From NCBI RefSeq assembly GCF_021272385.1, contig NZ_JAJSDZ010000009.1, positions 868,001 through 932,000 of the forward strand: DNA of 64,000 nt. Reading direction: 5' to 3'. The DNA comes from Vibrio salinus (GTDB lineage: Bacteria; Pseudomonadota; Gammaproteobacteria; Enterobacterales; Vibrionaceae). Positions 46,501-54,876 of this stretch are shown piece by piece. Under the pieces are notes generated by a model. It saw only the letters and a program-made list of their open reading frames with translations. It was not told the DNA's origin and did not search any database. How positions within the stretch are numbered: position 1 is the stretch's first letter; each line of letters opens with the position of its first letter. The translations under genes were made by a program, and so were the position numbers.

Positions 46501-47434
46501 CTATGCTTACCCCTCATTTAAAAACAATATTGCCAAAATTAAATCAGAATCCAACAGAAAAGGGTTAAATTTGATTATGGATATAGTGTATAAAAGTGTT
46601 GCACTCTACAGTACCTATGAAACCGTTGAGCCTAATCTCATCTTACCTTGTCGGGTATTGAAGTGGTCAAAATTTGGTGTTGTTTGTGCTACCCAGCAAG
46701 ACATGCATAAAAACTCCAACAGGCTTTATGTTCCAAGAATAGTACTCGAAAATAGCTACAATGATTGTGAACGGGACTTCTGCTCCCCAAATATAAGTAA
46801 ATTGTTGGATATAAAACCATACAATGAGGTTAAAGATCACTTGCCTAATTACGTGTTTGTGCAGTCTATGGGTAAAAAAGTAGGAGAGAAAAGACCTTTA
46901 TCCAAAACTATGTTTGATACTATGCAGATGGTTAGAGAGCAGGACAATACCAGCCTTAGAGCATTCTCCAAGTTTATTGAAAATAGTGACTCAATTGGTA
47001 CGATGAGAGGCGACACTTTCTTGCAGAGTGTTTTAAACAATTTCTTCATTAGTTTCCATTCTCCTAATTTTCAATTTGATGATAAAAACACCTTTTTAGC
47101 GATGAACAAATCCTGGGCTTTGTTACTGGTACCCAGTCGCTGTATTGATTACTATCTGAATTCAATGATACGCAGGCAGATTTACTATATGACTGGCATT
47201 TACAATATCACTATCCTGCCTGAAGGGTTGAGCGCTGAAGACATAGCATGTCAATTAACAGAGCTATTTCGAGTACCTGCAATCTATGATGCCAAGACCA
47301 ATACATTGAAGTGTTATACTGAACCCAGAAAAAACAAGAGCTTACTCTTTCTCTGTAACACCATGAAATCTAAATTTGATACTCAGTACATGGTAGAAAA
47401 AGAAATCTGGAACGAACTTCAGGAATTAGCCTGA
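43577..47434 (+). CDS. Large membrane-anchored protein of unknown function, 1285 aa
   Basis: An N-terminal acidic cytoplasmic segment (1-105) and two membrane helices (about 108-124 and 153-173) are followed by about 1100 cytoplasmic residues. No Walker A, HEPN or nuclease motif is visible. Residues about 190-330 have alternating strands and helices (KVIVFRNLSESELTYLLQ, ITVIHFLDIND); about 480-950 are helical repeats suggestive of a TPR-like solenoid; about 1075-1130 is beta-rich (PCRVLKWSKFGVVCA). The layout resembles large solenoid sensors in phage defence, but lacks a recognisable NTPase. It is a lone gene beside the island's right end. Confidence 0.6.
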   Translation: MRMEPSHIKKSKDKANTLSYADNNLVQEKFRSFLEHENSDDLSSLKSDFKSLQFESEEGDIAYELVKGQLSSPSIEYIEFDSKFSDTITKNARKLESRGTRDKKRTQVFPALAIIASLLLLFLGDKAFLGTAQEVVTKFIQNNFFPELNQTHFTIFAYFVFFLILVWACYLFINSRWGTSDTDHSENIISLLNEINQGCKFSDSEYLNKSRAFEYFSYLKHINRKYSKKGGNKVIVFRNLSESELTYLLQLIDKYIYNITVIHFLDINDKGNVGRTNSLVQSVEKMKIRPISRKLLSKFWQEFGVDENTAEKLSLIMPPNYEAICYVASQILKNGECIDYIDINNLESYCNPALNWQKNWNSVKDDDRKRTILDLRMLVSLIGSCTFEELSSFSSAVLQQPLSDKWKSELLDCAYIFDNGGRFRSLSFSRSLFYSVYDDNKERYENYVRFDRFRSHALERRWLTYIDSVSVIDSNSKTSNSNFDYLLEVFAPRILTTLNRIEVRDSIVGVLSPANCFDDVMKFLARDENFSKVRNSYLRGLRHASYGVVQAVQYLKEVSCDPDFIVANYPSWLVLKADMLRGVGIGLTSDALKCANIALEEFKKRQTSKEFNHREQVYFFNILYFIASSYQTKVFNAQVLGLIEYGIEELRELYTNEIDIEIANRRELEALYIKYVLLTRKRVLRNRAFKHHETAIDDILGHKFENVVEDYQDLYHSLPRLELCTRYCSLQLDKADLFDRLSVLEQVIPQLRDISEDNPKSGEAMSLFLSGIKGYAYILSKLGDEHKTQTNANILLNEIRDYLDKYKQRRSHIGEHTTIKPSFVITLLDRLKDAVLVGVEFDPELLDRDILVSVFQYLNSEAERHIADERYSPLDVNEIDESRVVIEEFLAGYDCESQIDSSFLSSAQVSKLQDLSNSLLMVISRHKYNKDGENTGQRSALNEFYQINQLLWITKPTTYEFIFAQALAMKVSNGSYAYPSFKNNIAKIKSESNRKGLNLIMDIVYKSVALYSTYETVEPNLILPCRVLKWSKFGVVCATQQDMHKNSNRLYVPRIVLENSYNDCERDFCSPNISKLLDIKPYNEVKDHLPNYVFVQSMGKKVGEKRPLSKTMFDTMQMVREQDNTSLRAFSKFIENSDSIGTMRGDTFLQSVLNNFFISFHSPNFQFDDKNTFLAMNKSWALLLVPSRCIDYYLNSMIRRQIYYMTGIYNITILPEGLSAEDIACQLTELFRVPAIYDAKTNTLKCYTEPRKNKSLLFLCNTMKSKFDTQYMVEKEIWNELQELA

Positions 47435-47898
47435 GCAGCCAAAGCTAAGTTAGGTACTGCTTTTAGCAAGTGATTGTGTAACCTTCCCTGTTTTAATGAT
47501 AAGGCACGTTAGAGTTTTCCCGCTTTCGTGTCTTGCTAGATAATTCCATCACGTAAGATTATTTAGGTGTTGTGGGGGCTGTACGATTTGGCCGAACTGT
47601 ACAACAGATTAGAGAGTTGCTTCCATAACAGAATCATATCGATGAACATAGCATTACGACTACAATGAATAGATATTGTTGGTACTAGAAGTTTTGACTC
47701 TTCCTTGGTCTGATAAGTTTGAAAAACGGTAATATTAAATACTGCTGTGGAATAGAAAAGTATCTTAAGCAGTCAGGAAATTTAAGTTGTATCTAAGAAT
47801 TTGTATGTAAATTTGGCGATGTCATTATTAAAAATCTAATTATTATAATTAGTTAGATGTTTTTGAGTACAAAATTATTACTTTTTTGGGATTTTCTT
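47435..47898. other. Right end of the island
   Basis: 464 A+T-rich bases without a gene. A perfect 17-bp palindrome CTAATTATTATAATTAG sits at 47836-47852, 46 bases from the junction, and could be a recombinase arm or accessory site. The last island bases are GGGATTTTCTT before the dgt sequence CCAAAAGG. Confidence 0.5.
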
Positions 47899-48233
47899 CC
47901 AAAAGGTGGATGACCAATGTCATGAGCAAGACACAATGCATCAATCAGGCTGTCACATGGCAGTAAATCTGAAAATTCCGGTTGTTTTATACTTAACTGG
48001 GCAACAATGCCAGTACCGATTTGAGAGGTTTCTAAAGAATGGGTTAGACGGGTACGGTGAAAATCATTCAGATTAACACCATGAATCTGAGTTTTAGACT
48101 GCAAGCGGCGAAAGGCTGCAGAATGCAGAATCCTGGCTCTGTCCCGCTGGAAAGGCGTGCGGTGATCATTCAGGCGTATTTTCTTTTCATCGTTAAAGCG
48201 CCCCTGCCAACGGATATCTATAGGTGTTTTCAT
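47853..48233 (-). pseudogene. dgt: 5' part of split chromosomal dGTPase gene
   Basis: True dgt sequence is 48233 down to 47899 (about 112 codons): [32 protein letters not shown] and [11 protein letters not shown], which hold the metal-binding His and His-Asp. From 47898 the frame runs 15 codons into the island (RKSQKS...) to a stop. The C-terminal Asp and substrate-binding parts are at 22903-23895, so the product should be inactive. Confidence 0.92.
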
Positions 48234-48313
48234 TCTTCTTTTCTCTTTGTGCAGCGCTGATTTATCAGAGACGGATTCTGTTGTGATATCCCATCCCGGT
48301 AGTCGTCATTAGA

Positions 48314-49210
48314 CTATTTGTGGTCCGGCTCTTTATCAAATTCTCTGTTGATATAAAAGAACTTACTGTAATCAAAGTCAATATCTTTTAGGTATGGATT
48401 CTTCAAAATAAACAGTTGCCGGTGGGAAATATCGCTATAAGATATGCTGTCAGAATACATCTTTTCCCATAATGATATCAGGCTCCCATCGTGGTAGGCC
48501 CTCATAATGCCTTTGGTTAGTCTTTCAATTGCCTGTTTGTTGTTTTTGTTAGTGTAAAAGAAACGGGGTAATGGATAAAAGAAGACAAATCGTTTGTCTA
48601 CGATTAATTTTTCTATATGACTAAATTGGTTGAACTCATTCTGAATTTCATTGATTCCACGGCAAAAAAGATCAAACCGACTTAGTGCAACAGCATAAAA
48701 CTTTCCCGTGTAGTTGTTTATTTCATGAACATTAAAACCATTGTACCGGAGTATTTTTACGTCCATCCAGCCTCTTCCCTGTACATGTGTGAATTGTTTC
48801 AGCTCTTTTAAAGTTGGTTTGGGTGATAAATGGTGATTTGCTTTCGGTGAGATAAAACATACCCGGTACCCGACGATGCCTAAATCAACAGGGAAATGAA
48901 CATAATCCATATAATCCGGATATTCACTGTCATAGCTGAGTCGGATAAAAAAATTTTTCCGGCTTTGTGTTTTGAGCACTTCTAATGCACGGTCATTGTT
49001 CATAGAACCACTGGGCACCAGTTTATAATCGCCGTAGTCATTTCGGGTTTTTTCTAACGCAAGCTTTAATAAAGCAATTTGATATTGTTTACGTTTGTCA
49101 TCCTGATTTTGAGGGGACCGGTAGGTGATTGTTAGCGTTGTATCTGCCTGCGATATTGAGGACTGAGTTAAATACAGGCAGAGAGAGATGAGAATGTAAA
49201 ACCATTTCAT
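48314..49210 (-). CDS. Periplasmic solute-binding (PBP2-type) protein
   Basis: 298 aa from ATG 49210, which begins the signal peptide MKWFYILISLCLYLTQSSIS (cleavage near SQA); ATG 49222 would add four polar residues and has no better ribosome site. The mature part has the two-lobe layout of amino-acid-type binding proteins without an attached kinase or GGDEF domain (TLTITYRS strand, GIVGYRVCFIS hinge, IMRAYHDGSLISLWEK end). Ligand unknown. No transporter genes are near, so it may serve sensing; a chemoreceptor is divergent to it. Confidence 0.65.
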   Translation of the reverse strand: MKWFYILISLCLYLTQSSISQADTTLTITYRSPQNQDDKRKQYQIALLKLALEKTRNDYGDYKLVPSGSMNNDRALEVLKTQSRKNFFIRLSYDSEYPDYMDYVHFPVDLGIVGYRVCFISPKANHHLSPKPTLKELKQFTHVQGRGWMDVKILRYNGFNVHEINNYTGKFYAVALSRFDLFCRGINEIQNEFNQFSHIEKLIVDKRFVFFYPLPRFFYTNKNNKQAIERLTKGIMRAYHDGSLISLWEKMYSDSISYSDISHRQLFILKNPYLKDIDFDYSKFFYINREFDKEPDHK

Positions 49211-49498
49211 ATAAGCATCCATTCATAATGACCGTGATTGTAATGAAGATTAGCAGTTGTCAGAAAGAAAAAGGTGATGTGGCTTTTAAAATTTTCGGGA
49301 TTCTGCTTGTGCACCGTTTTTTGATGGTCATTCTGATGATAGTTTTTGAGCGAAATAGCCATAATTATCTGGGACAGATATCTAATATTTTCAGTTTGTT
49401 ACAAAAAAGTAAGAGTTAAGTTCTTAATTCATGGGAATAATATTTAACCTTTACTATTATTATATGTACAAATATGTCATTAACGGTTGATTAATAGA

Positions 49499-51088
49499 AT
49501 GAAACTTTCTCAACAACTTATAGGGCTTCTTATCGTCGTGATAATTGGTCTCATCTCACTAGGTGCGTATGGGTTGCATGCGATGCGCGATAGCCTGATA
49601 GACAATCGTAAACACGAATTGGAATCGGTACTAACCTTTGCTACAAAACAGGCAGAGCATATTATTCAGCAGGAAGAGGCAGGTAAACTAAGCAGGGACG
49701 AAGCAGAACGAAAAGTAGTAGATGTCCTCTCTCAGTTTCGTTATGGCAGTATGTATATCTGGGCAAACGATAATAATGCGATTGCCCGTGTCCATGTTAA
49801 GCCGGAAAAAATTGGGGAATTCCAGTCTTCTTATCAAGAACATATGAGAGTGTTAAAGGATAAGAAGTTTGCTTTTGTTGTAGAAGACAACATGAAACCG
49901 GGTACCGATGAAATGGTGACAAAAGTCAATGCCGTTACCAAAATTCCTAAATGGAACTGGGCAATGGGACTCGGAGTTTACATGGATGATCTGTCAGCCA
50001 CTTACTGGAATTTTGCCCTTAAGTTTATTTATATTTCCGTTGCTTTAATTATGATTATTGCTGCGATTGTCGGATACGTGTCCCGCTCTATTTTGAGGAA
50101 AATTGGTGGAGAGCCGGATTATGCCGTGCGTATCACGAACAAAATAGCGAAAGGCAATCTGAATGAAGTGGTAGAAGGCACGTTTGACGATGACAGTCTG
50201 CTTGGATCTATTAAAAAAATGCAGTCTTCTTTAGTCAGTATGGTTTCTAGTATACAAAAAGCGTCTACCAGACTGGAAAGTTCAACGAACCAGCTTGCAT
50301 CGGAGTTTGCGGTAATCTCAGATTCATCCCAGAAATCTTCTGATGCAACCATATCAACATCAGCTGCTATACAGGAACTTTCAAATTGCATACAGGAAAT
50401 CACCCAGAACGCGCAGTCGACAGAAGAAAATTCTCAACGCTCGCACGAAACCAGTAATTCCGGGGTGGATTTAATTAATAAATCGAATGCGACGATCGCA
50501 CAAATGTCTGAAAGGATTCAGTCTTCCGTTGATGATTTCAAAAAACTACAGGAGCAGACCGATCAGATTGGTAATATCGTGGAAGTGATTAGTGATATTG
50601 CGGAACAGACTAACTTACTTGCTTTGAACGCCGCCATTGAAGCCGCCCGTGCCGGTGAGCAGGGAAGAGGGTTTGCGGTGGTTGCAGATGAAGTGCGGAC
50701 ACTGGCATCCAGAACGGCATCGGCAACCGATGAGATTACCAATACCATTTCGGTTGTTCAGAAAGATACGGATACAGTTGCCAATGCATTAACGTCCGTT
50801 TTACCTATGGTTGAGGAAAATATGAATATATCGGGGTCGGTCAGCGATGTGTTCAGTGAAATTAGTGAAGGAACCAATAATACCTTATCCATGATTCAGG
50901 AAGTGTCCAGTGCGACCAGTGAACAACAGGTGGCATCTAATGAACTCGCACAACATGTTGAGCTGATTTCTGAAATGGTGAGAGGAACAGCTCAGTCAGT
51001 TGCTCTTTGTAATAAGACCGTTTCAGATTTGGATGCACTATCAAAAGATCTGTTAAACAATGTAAGTCTGTTCTCAACAAAGAATTAA
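49499..51088 (+). CDS. Methyl-accepting chemotaxis protein (single-Cache type)
   Basis: 529 aa from ATG 49499; TTG 49487 is in frame but has no site. TM1 (about 8-30), a single Cache_2-type sensor (about 35-180; [14 protein letters not shown] and [12 protein letters not shown] are typical), TM2 (about 185-205), HAMP with [13 protein letters not shown], and a signalling domain with [18 protein letters not shown]. Such Cache domains often sense small organic acids. The chain has no C-terminal pentapeptide. A terminator hairpin follows. Confidence 0.92.
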   Translation: MKLSQQLIGLLIVVIIGLISLGAYGLHAMRDSLIDNRKHELESVLTFATKQAEHIIQQEEAGKLSRDEAERKVVDVLSQFRYGSMYIWANDNNAIARVHVKPEKIGEFQSSYQEHMRVLKDKKFAFVVEDNMKPGTDEMVTKVNAVTKIPKWNWAMGLGVYMDDLSATYWNFALKFIYISVALIMIIAAIVGYVSRSILRKIGGEPDYAVRITNKIAKGNLNEVVEGTFDDDSLLGSIKKMQSSLVSMVSSIQKASTRLESSTNQLASEFAVISDSSQKSSDATISTSAAIQELSNCIQEITQNAQSTEENSQRSHETSNSGVDLINKSNATIAQMSERIQSSVDDFKKLQEQTDQIGNIVEVISDIAEQTNLLALNAAIEAARAGEQGRGFAVVADEVRTLASRTASATDEITNTISVVQKDTDTVANALTSVLPMVEENMNISGSVSDVFSEISEGTNNTLSMIQEVSSATSEQQVASNELAQHVELISEMVRGTAQSVALCNKTVSDLDALSKDLLNNVSLFSTKN

Positions 51089-51118
51089 TGACAGGAATGA
51101 GTCTGGAATGAAACGTAA

Positions 51119-51155
51119 AGCCCACTGGTTATGATGATCGGTGGGCTGATTTTGG
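51119..51155 (+). terminator. Terminator of single-Cache chemoreceptor gene
   Basis: Stem AGCCCAC 51119-51125 / GTGGGCT 51141-51147 followed by GATTTT, between convergent genes. Confidence 0.75.
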
Positions 51156-51173
51156 GGTTTATGAAGAGAGTCG

Positions 51174-51770
51174 CTATCCGGAAATTTTATCAAATGTCGT
51201 GGTGCAGCTATTACAGAAGACATCCATAAAGTCTTTTACCTCCGGCAGGGTTTCTATAAGCTTCTCGATCCTTGGATCAAGCCCTTCTTTGACGTGCAGG
51301 AATTCGTCATTATTAAATCTTAACTCATTTAATGTTTTGATATACGCCGCCAGAATATCCGCTGCTTTTACAATGGATTTATAATCGGCATCCACATTTT
51401 TCTGAACCAGCAAATCAGAAAACTCACCCTGCAAGTCTTCCGGTAACGTTTTTAAACATTCTTGTTCGGCAATGTCTTCCAGTTTTTTAAAGGCGGCAGT
51501 GAATTCCGGACTGTGATATTTGGTCTTTGAATTCATGTCCTGAAGCTTTGTTTCCGATATTTCATGGTAGATAGCGATGACGGCTGCTTTTTCAGGGTTA
51601 AGGTTCCCACCGTAGCGCTTATTGCGGATAACCGTTAGTAAATGAGCGATAACGGAAACCTGATGAGAGTGCTCGGAGACATTTTCTTCCTGAAAACAAT
51701 GCATTAATGACCAACGTTTGATAAGAGGCATACGGGTAACCCATGCCATGAATGTACTTTGTTTTTTCAC
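51174..51770 (-). CDS. yfbR: YfbR-like 5'-deoxynucleotidase with altered HD motif
   Basis: 198 aa, aligned with YfbR over its full length (KRWSLMHCFQEENVSEHSHQ, GGNLNPEKAA, IVKAADILAAYIK, NNEFL-like NNDEFLHVK). YfbR removes the phosphate of deoxynucleoside monophosphates using metal held by an HD site. Here His69 is followed by Glu70 (YHEISE) where the family has Asp, and the usual TGDLPTPVKY loop reads LQDMNSKTKY. It may be impaired or have changed specificity. It lies downstream of alaA on the same strand, as in E. coli (yfbQ-yfbR). Confidence 0.82.
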   Translation of the reverse strand: MKKQSTFMAWVTRMPLIKRWSLMHCFQEENVSEHSHQVSVIAHLLTVIRNKRYGGNLNPEKAAVIAIYHEISETKLQDMNSKTKYHSPEFTAAFKKLEDIAEQECLKTLPEDLQGEFSDLLVQKNVDADYKSIVKAADILAAYIKTLNELRFNNDEFLHVKEGLDPRIEKLIETLPEVKDFMDVFCNSCTTTFDKISG

Positions 51771-51812
51771 TTAAGGATCCTTGTGGTAAGCGCTGACACT
51801 TATGGTGTTAAT

Positions 51813-51853
51813 ATAAAAACAGGCTCACTTCAGTTTACCGAAGTGAGCCTGTT
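51813..51853 (-). terminator. Terminator between alaA and yfbR
   Basis: Perfect 14-bp stem AACAGGCTCACTTC 51818-51831 / GAAGTGAGCCTGTT 51840-51853. Read on the minus strand it is followed by a T-run, so it ends alaA transcription. Confidence 0.88.
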
Positions 51854-51879
51854 GTGCCTACTAGTGATTATAAATAAGG

Positions 51880-53094
51880 TTATTGTTTGTAGGTTGACAG
51901 GAATTGTTCAAACCGGCCAATTGCCACTTCCAGTTCATCGACATAAGGTAGTGTTACAATACGAACGTGGTCAGGCTTAGGCCAGTTAAATCCGGTTCCC
52001 TGAACCAGCAAGACTTTTTCCTGTATCAGAAAATCCAGAACCATTTGCTGGTCATCTTTTATGTTGTATTTTTTTGTGTCAATTTTTGGGAATAGATACA
52101 TCGCCCCTTTGGGTTTGACGCACGATACTCCGGGGATCTGATTAATGAGTTCCCATGCTCTGTCTCTCTGTTCCAGTAAACGTCCACCGGGTAGGATCAG
52201 TTCGTTAATGCTCTGATAGCCACCTAATGCTGTTTGAATCGCATGTTGCATCGGGACATTCGCACACAAACGCATAGAGGCTAAGATATCCAGACCCGAA
52301 ATGTAGTTTTCGGCAATGTGCTTGGGACCGGTGATAAACATCCAGCCACCACGAAAACCACATACTCGGTAGGCTTTGGATAATCCGTTAAAGGTTACCA
52401 TCAGCACATCGTCGGCCAGCGTTGCAATCGAAGTGTGAGTAGCACCGTCATAGAGAATTTTGTCGTAAATTTCATCAGCAAAGATGATCAGCTGATGCTT
52501 ACGGGCAATTTCAACCACTTCCATTAAAAAATCACGTGAATAAACAGCCCCGGTTGGGTTATTCGGGTTGATTAAAACAATGCCTCTTGTTTTTGGGGTG
52601 ATTTTTTTTCTGATGTCATCAAGATCCGGAAACCAGTCCGATTCCTCATCACAAAGGTAGTGAACGGCTTTGCCACCTGACAGTGCTACTGATGCCGTCC
52701 AGAGCGGATAATCCGGAGCCGGAACCAGCATTTCATCGCCATTATTCAGTAATGCCTGCATGGACATAACAATCAGCTCTGAGGCACCATTACCGATATA
52801 AACGTCTTCAACCGTTAAATTGCGAAGTCCTTTGCGTTGATAATACTGCACGACGGCTTTTCTTGCAGGGTAGATACCTTTTGAATCACAATATCCCTGA
52901 GAAGTGGGTAAGTTACGAATCACATCGACAAGAATCTCATCCGGGGCATCGAAACCAAACGGGGCGGGATTACCGATGTTTAGTTTCAGTATTTTGTTTC
53001 CCTCTTCTTCCATGCGCTTAGCATGTTTTAATACAGGTCCCCTAATGTCGTAGCAGACATTATCGAGTTTGGACGACATCCCGATATTTTGCAT
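51880..53094 (-). CDS. alaA: Glutamate-pyruvate aminotransferase AlaA
   Basis: 404 aa, very close to E. coli AlaA (YfbQ): SSKLDNVCYDIRGPVLKHAK, LNIGNPAPFGFDAPDEIL, NPNNPTGAVYS, ADEIYDKILYD, and the PLP lysine in NGLSKAYR. A fold-type I transaminase making alanine from pyruvate and glutamate in the cytoplasm. One substitution is notable: the segment after the lysine reads VCGFRGGWMFITGPK. It is upstream of yfbR, with a strong terminator between. Confidence 0.93.
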   Translation of the reverse strand: MQNIGMSSKLDNVCYDIRGPVLKHAKRMEEEGNKILKLNIGNPAPFGFDAPDEILVDVIRNLPTSQGYCDSKGIYPARKAVVQYYQRKGLRNLTVEDVYIGNGASELIVMSMQALLNNGDEMLVPAPDYPLWTASVALSGGKAVHYLCDEESDWFPDLDDIRKKITPKTRGIVLINPNNPTGAVYSRDFLMEVVEIARKHQLIIFADEIYDKILYDGATHTSIATLADDVLMVTFNGLSKAYRVCGFRGGWMFITGPKHIAENYISGLDILASMRLCANVPMQHAIQTALGGYQSINELILPGGRLLEQRDRAWELINQIPGVSCVKPKGAMYLFPKIDTKKYNIKDDQQMVLDFLIQEKVLLVQGTGFNWPKPDHVRIVTLPYVDELEVAIGRFEQFLSTYKQ

Positions 53095-53535
53095 TGTGAG
53101 ATTCCTAGATGTGATTGAGTTTCTTTATTAAGTTACACCAAATTGATGTTTAAAAGAATATATATCTAGGGTCTGTTGACCTTTTGTGGCCGATTTTTGT
53201 TCACTCTGAACGGGTTTTGATCGCGGCGCAGGGCATGTAGCTTAGTTATTCTAAGCAAATGGCCTGCAACAAAGAGCAAAGCCCGTTCAGATGAACCCTT
53301 CGGGCAGCGTTTGATGGTGATTTAGTCAGCGTTGGGTCATGATTCATGTAGATCACTACACTTCACATGCCCCGCCTTGCCTAAATCACCATCAACTCGC
53401 TGCAAAAACCATCACCAAAGATCAACAGACCCTAAGAACAAGTCGATTTTAAACTAGAGCTTTGTGTGCAGGTGATTTAAAATCCACTGCGTTTATCTTG
53501 ATTTGCGATAGTTCTCTCAATAGAGTAGCGCACTA
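53095..53535. other. alaA-menF intergenic region
   Basis: 441 bp holding the divergent alaA and menF promoters. Its middle is a 264-bp MITE (53169-53432), listed separately. The insertion pushes the two promoters apart, and about 100 bases remain between the MITE and the menF start. Confidence 0.7.
53169..53432. mobile_element. IS5-related MITE (264 bp)
   Basis: No coding capacity. The ends are inverted repeats GGGTCTGTTGACCTTTTGTG and GGGTCTGTTGATCTTTGGTG (18 of 20 match), flanked by TA on each side. Inside, TGATGGTGATTTAG pairs with CTAAATCACCATCA and TGAACGGG with CCCGTTCA, so it can fold into large hairpins. The ends resemble those of the IS5-family element at 38696-39577. Confidence 0.85.
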
Positions 53536-54876
53536 TTGCTTGTCAAACCTTCGGAATTTGAGGTTGCTTTGTCTGATTTTTACCATTCTATAAATACACT
53601 GATTCAAAAAGTTGAGTCTGCTGAAGCCGGGGTAACCCGTTGTTCACAAGTTTTAGATGGAGCGCCCCAATTCGGGTTAGTTGACTGGCTCGATGCCCAG
53701 CCGGTTTTCCCTAAGTTTTACTGGCAACCCCGTAACGCGGAAGAAGAAGTCGTCGCATTAGGTCAATTGTGTACTTTTCTTGATCCTGCACCTGCCTACC
53801 AGATTCTGTCAGAGAACCAGCGGATTTGGGGGGGGCGTTCTTTTGATGGGCGGACCGATAAAAACCCGCGTTGCATGTCCTCGTTTTTCTTTTTGCCTCA
53901 GGTTGAACTCATTCGTCAAAACGAACATTGGCAACTGGCTGCCAATATTAATGACGATAAAGAAAAAACGCTGGATTGTCTTCGTTCGCTGCAACATTCC
54001 GTGTCTCCTCTGATGCCTGTTGAAGCTTCGGTGTCGACGTTGTCTCATTGCCCGGATAAACAGCAATGGTCCGGCTTGATAGATAAAGCTCTGAACGAGA
54101 TTAATGAAACGGCGGTGAAAAAAATCGTACTGGCCAGAGAAACCACCCTTGAGCTGGTAGAGCCTATTAAGCCGGCTCAGCTTTTAAAAATGAGTGCCGG
54201 GAAAAATCACGACAGTTATCATTTTCTTCTGGCACTGGATGAGAAGCATAGCTTCCTTGGTTCAACGCCTGAGCGCTTGTATCAGAGAACAGAGAAAACC
54301 TTATATACGGAAGCACTTGCCGGTACCAGCGGGCGGGGTGAAAGTGAAGGCGAAGACAGAGAGCTGGCAAGCTGGCTAAAGAATGACGTCAAAAATCTGG
54401 TTGAGAACCAATATGTTGTGGATGATATTCTTGAGAGGCTAACCCTATGTGCGGATGAAACCCGGGTGGACAATCAGGTTCAGTTGGTGAAATTGCGTAA
54501 GGTGCAGCATTTGAGACGCCGGATTGAGGCCAATTTGAAACCGGGTATTAATGGTGTCCATTTGTTGGGCGCATTGCAGCCTACAGCTGCAGTAGCTGGT
54601 TTGCCCAGACATGAATCAAAACGGTTTATCGAAAAATATGAGCCATTCAGACGAGGCTGGTATGCAGGCTCAGTTGGTTATATCAGTCATCAAAAAGCCG
54701 AATTCTGTGTTGCAATACGCAGTGCCTTAATTCAGGGTAATATTGTTAAACTGTATGCCGGTGCCGGAATTTTACCGGGTTCAGAAGCGGAAAATGAGTG
54801 GACAGAGCTGGATAAAAAAGTGTCTACTCTGTTAAGTCTTATTACGGATCAATATCCTCAGGGAGCCGCCTCGTGA
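53536..54876 (+). CDS. menF: Isochorismate synthase MenF
   Basis: 446 aa, chorismate-binding fold. Key motifs: KKIVLARETTLE, FLGSTPERLYQ, EALAGTSGRGE, the PTAAVAGLPR loop, and the C-terminal GWYAGSVGYI and YAGAGILPGSEAENEW. It isomerises chorismate to isochorismate with Mg, the first step to menaquinone. No ATG lies near the start; TTG 53536 is used, with only a weak ribosome site. The stop overlaps the menD GTG, so translation is coupled. Confidence 0.9.
   Translation: MLVKPSEFEVALSDFYHSINTLIQKVESAEAGVTRCSQVLDGAPQFGLVDWLDAQPVFPKFYWQPRNAEEEVVALGQLCTFLDPAPAYQILSENQRIWGGRSFDGRTDKNPRCMSSFFFLPQVELIRQNEHWQLAANINDDKEKTLDCLRSLQHSVSPLMPVEASVSTLSHCPDKQQWSGLIDKALNEINETAVKKIVLARETTLELVEPIKPAQLLKMSAGKNHDSYHFLLALDEKHSFLGSTPERLYQRTEKTLYTEALAGTSGRGESEGEDRELASWLKNDVKNLVENQYVVDDILERLTLCADETRVDNQVQLVKLRKVQHLRRRIEANLKPGINGVHLLGALQPTAAVAGLPRHESKRFIEKYEPFRRGWYAGSVGYISHQKAEFCVAIRSALIQGNIVKLYAGAGILPGSEAENEWTELDKKVSTLLSLITDQYPQGAAS

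Larger units (their letters stand above)
23896..47898. mobile_element. 24-kb genomic island inserted in dgt
   Basis: The two halves of dgt join exactly when the island is removed: the plus strand reads CCATG, one base, then CCAAAAGG, giving the uninterrupted motif [13 protein letters not shown] on the minus strand. The shared bases at the junction are at most about 2 (CC), so there is no long direct repeat. The island is visibly richer in A+T than its flanks. Its left end holds two tyrosine recombinases with two partner genes; cargo includes a second dGTPase, integron-like cassettes, an IS5 element, an XRE-controlled operon and a 1285-aa protein. Almost all cargo is on the plus strand. Confidence 0.9.

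Noticed and set aside
23896..47898. Long terminal inverted or direct repeats at the island ends
   Set aside because: I compared both ends inward; only short A-rich similarity (for example CAAAAAA near each end) and about 2 shared bases at the joints are visible, too weak to call repeats.
49228..49419. 63-codon plus-strand ORF between the binding protein and the chemoreceptor
   Set aside because: No ribosome site, no recognisable pattern, and it lies in the divergent promoter region.
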